54,183 nucleotides of DNA from Iodidimonas nitroreducens (lineage in GTDB: Bacteria; Pseudomonadota; Alphaproteobacteria; Sphingomonadales; Rhodothalassiaceae): the NCBI GenBank assembly GCA_000710935.1, contig BAYV01000027.1, positions 1 through 54,183 on the forward strand. The letters are read 5' to 3'. The notes under the pieces are model-generated. The model searched no databases. It was given only the letters and a program-made list of their open reading frames with translations, and was not told the origin of the DNA. The translations under genes and the position numbers were made by a program. Below, one piece after another: positions 53,850 through 54,183 of the stretch. Numbering within the stretch: position 1 is the stretch's first letter; each line of letters begins with the position of its first letter.

Positions 53850-54179
53850 TCAATCAAACCTTTGGGCCTGTGCCAGCGCCCGACGCACCGACAAGGCAAT
53901 CTGCGTGGCGCTTTGCTGGCGGGCATCCGCCCCATCGCCGCCACCCGTCATATTGATAACAATGGAAATGGGCCGCCCACTGCCACCCGCCGCCGCCGGC
54001 CCCGAAGCCGGGCGATTGGGACGAATATCCCCGGCCGTGCGCGGCACAAACAATTCCGGCCCCTGTTCACCCACCATATAGGGCTGATTGGGGGTCACCG
54101 GACCCCCATGGGCGCGGCCCGGCAATCCCACCACACCAGATAGAAATGACGAGAAAATCCCCCCGCCACCAAAGCCGCC
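53850..54179 (-). CDS. Tail tape measure protein, C-terminal end (partial, gp11-like)
   Basis: Only the last 109 or so residues lie in the window. They are glycine-rich (GGFGGGGIFSSFLSG), then GRAHGGPVTPNQPYMVGEQGPE, LFVPRTAGDI and a C-terminal SVRRALAQAQRF. This GG/GE-GPE-LFVPR pattern is the hallmark of tape measure C-termini in GTAs and lambdoid phages. An in-frame TAG appears at 54182-54180, at the very edge, just before the glycine run; it may be a sequence-end error or a real break. The gene ends three bases before the gp12-like start. Confidence 0.75.
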   Translation of the reverse strand, partial: GGFGGGGIFSSFLSGVVGLPGRAHGGPVTPNQPYMVGEQGPELFVPRTAGDIRPNRPASGPAAAGGSGRPISIVINMTGGGDGADARQQSATQIALSVRRALAQAQRFD

Positions 54180-54183
54180 CTAC

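Overview
This window is a stretch of GC-rich chromosome from an alphaproteobacterium. The evidence is an EipA (DUF1134) lipoprotein, a hisZ-purA pair, a serC-serA pair with a structured leader, an alphaproteobacterial-type RpoH, a DUF3035 lipoprotein beside lspA, a TipF-like protein, and a gene-transfer-agent (GTA) type tail cluster. I cannot fix the order or genus from sequence alone. The window begins between genes and ends inside a tail gene, so it may be a whole contig. I see no rRNA, tRNA, insertion sequence or CRISPR array. No gap between supported genes exceeds about 300 bases.

Layout. 1-7.9 kb: acyl-CoA synthetase, eipA, N-formylglutamate amidohydrolase, pyruvate kinase, a coupled membrane protein/JAMM peptidase pair, rluD and rpoH. 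7.9-10.6 kb: a large pseudokinase with a small membrane partner. 10.7-16.3 kb: one-strand biosynthetic block purA-hisZ-serA-serC. 16.4-21.9 kb: MATE transporter, nitronate monooxygenase, xseA and purD. 21.9-22.9 kb: a Fic toxin/antitoxin module next to an AT-rich patch. 22.9-28.4 kb: phosphotransferase, alpha/beta hydrolase, MscS channel, tadA, an RluB-type synthase and rsmD. 28.4-35.6 kb: mutL, DUF3035 lipoprotein, lspA, ileS and ribF, all on the minus strand. 35.9-40.7 kb: signalling and motility: cheY-cheZ, a HAD phosphatase, a TipF-like degenerate EAL protein and a PAS histidine kinase. 40.9-44.7 kb: AsmA-like protein, SCP2 protein, acyl-CoA dehydrogenase, DUF1499 protein and a small secreted protein. 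44.8-46.2 kb: an OmpA-type porin with an inserted Ig-like module. 46.3-54.2 kb: tail end of a GTA or prophage (tape measure, gp12, gp13, gp14, gp15 equivalents and a DUF2793 protein).

The least ordinary region is the tail cluster. The gp12 equivalent is fused behind a large N-terminal region of about 570 residues, yet keeps a strong ribosome binding site and ATG exactly where the normal gp12 would start. The gp15 equivalent lacks the usual TIM-barrel insert. A gene on the opposite strand, with a possible HEPN-like N-terminus and a histone-like Ala/Lys/Pro tail, sits between gp13 and gp14.

Other points of note are the catalytically dead kinase operon, a CheZ carrying two FliM-like CheY-docking peptides, and many short perfect tandem duplications, including an in-frame echo of the xseA 3' end. 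All assignments rest on motif recognition by eye; no database search or computation was run.
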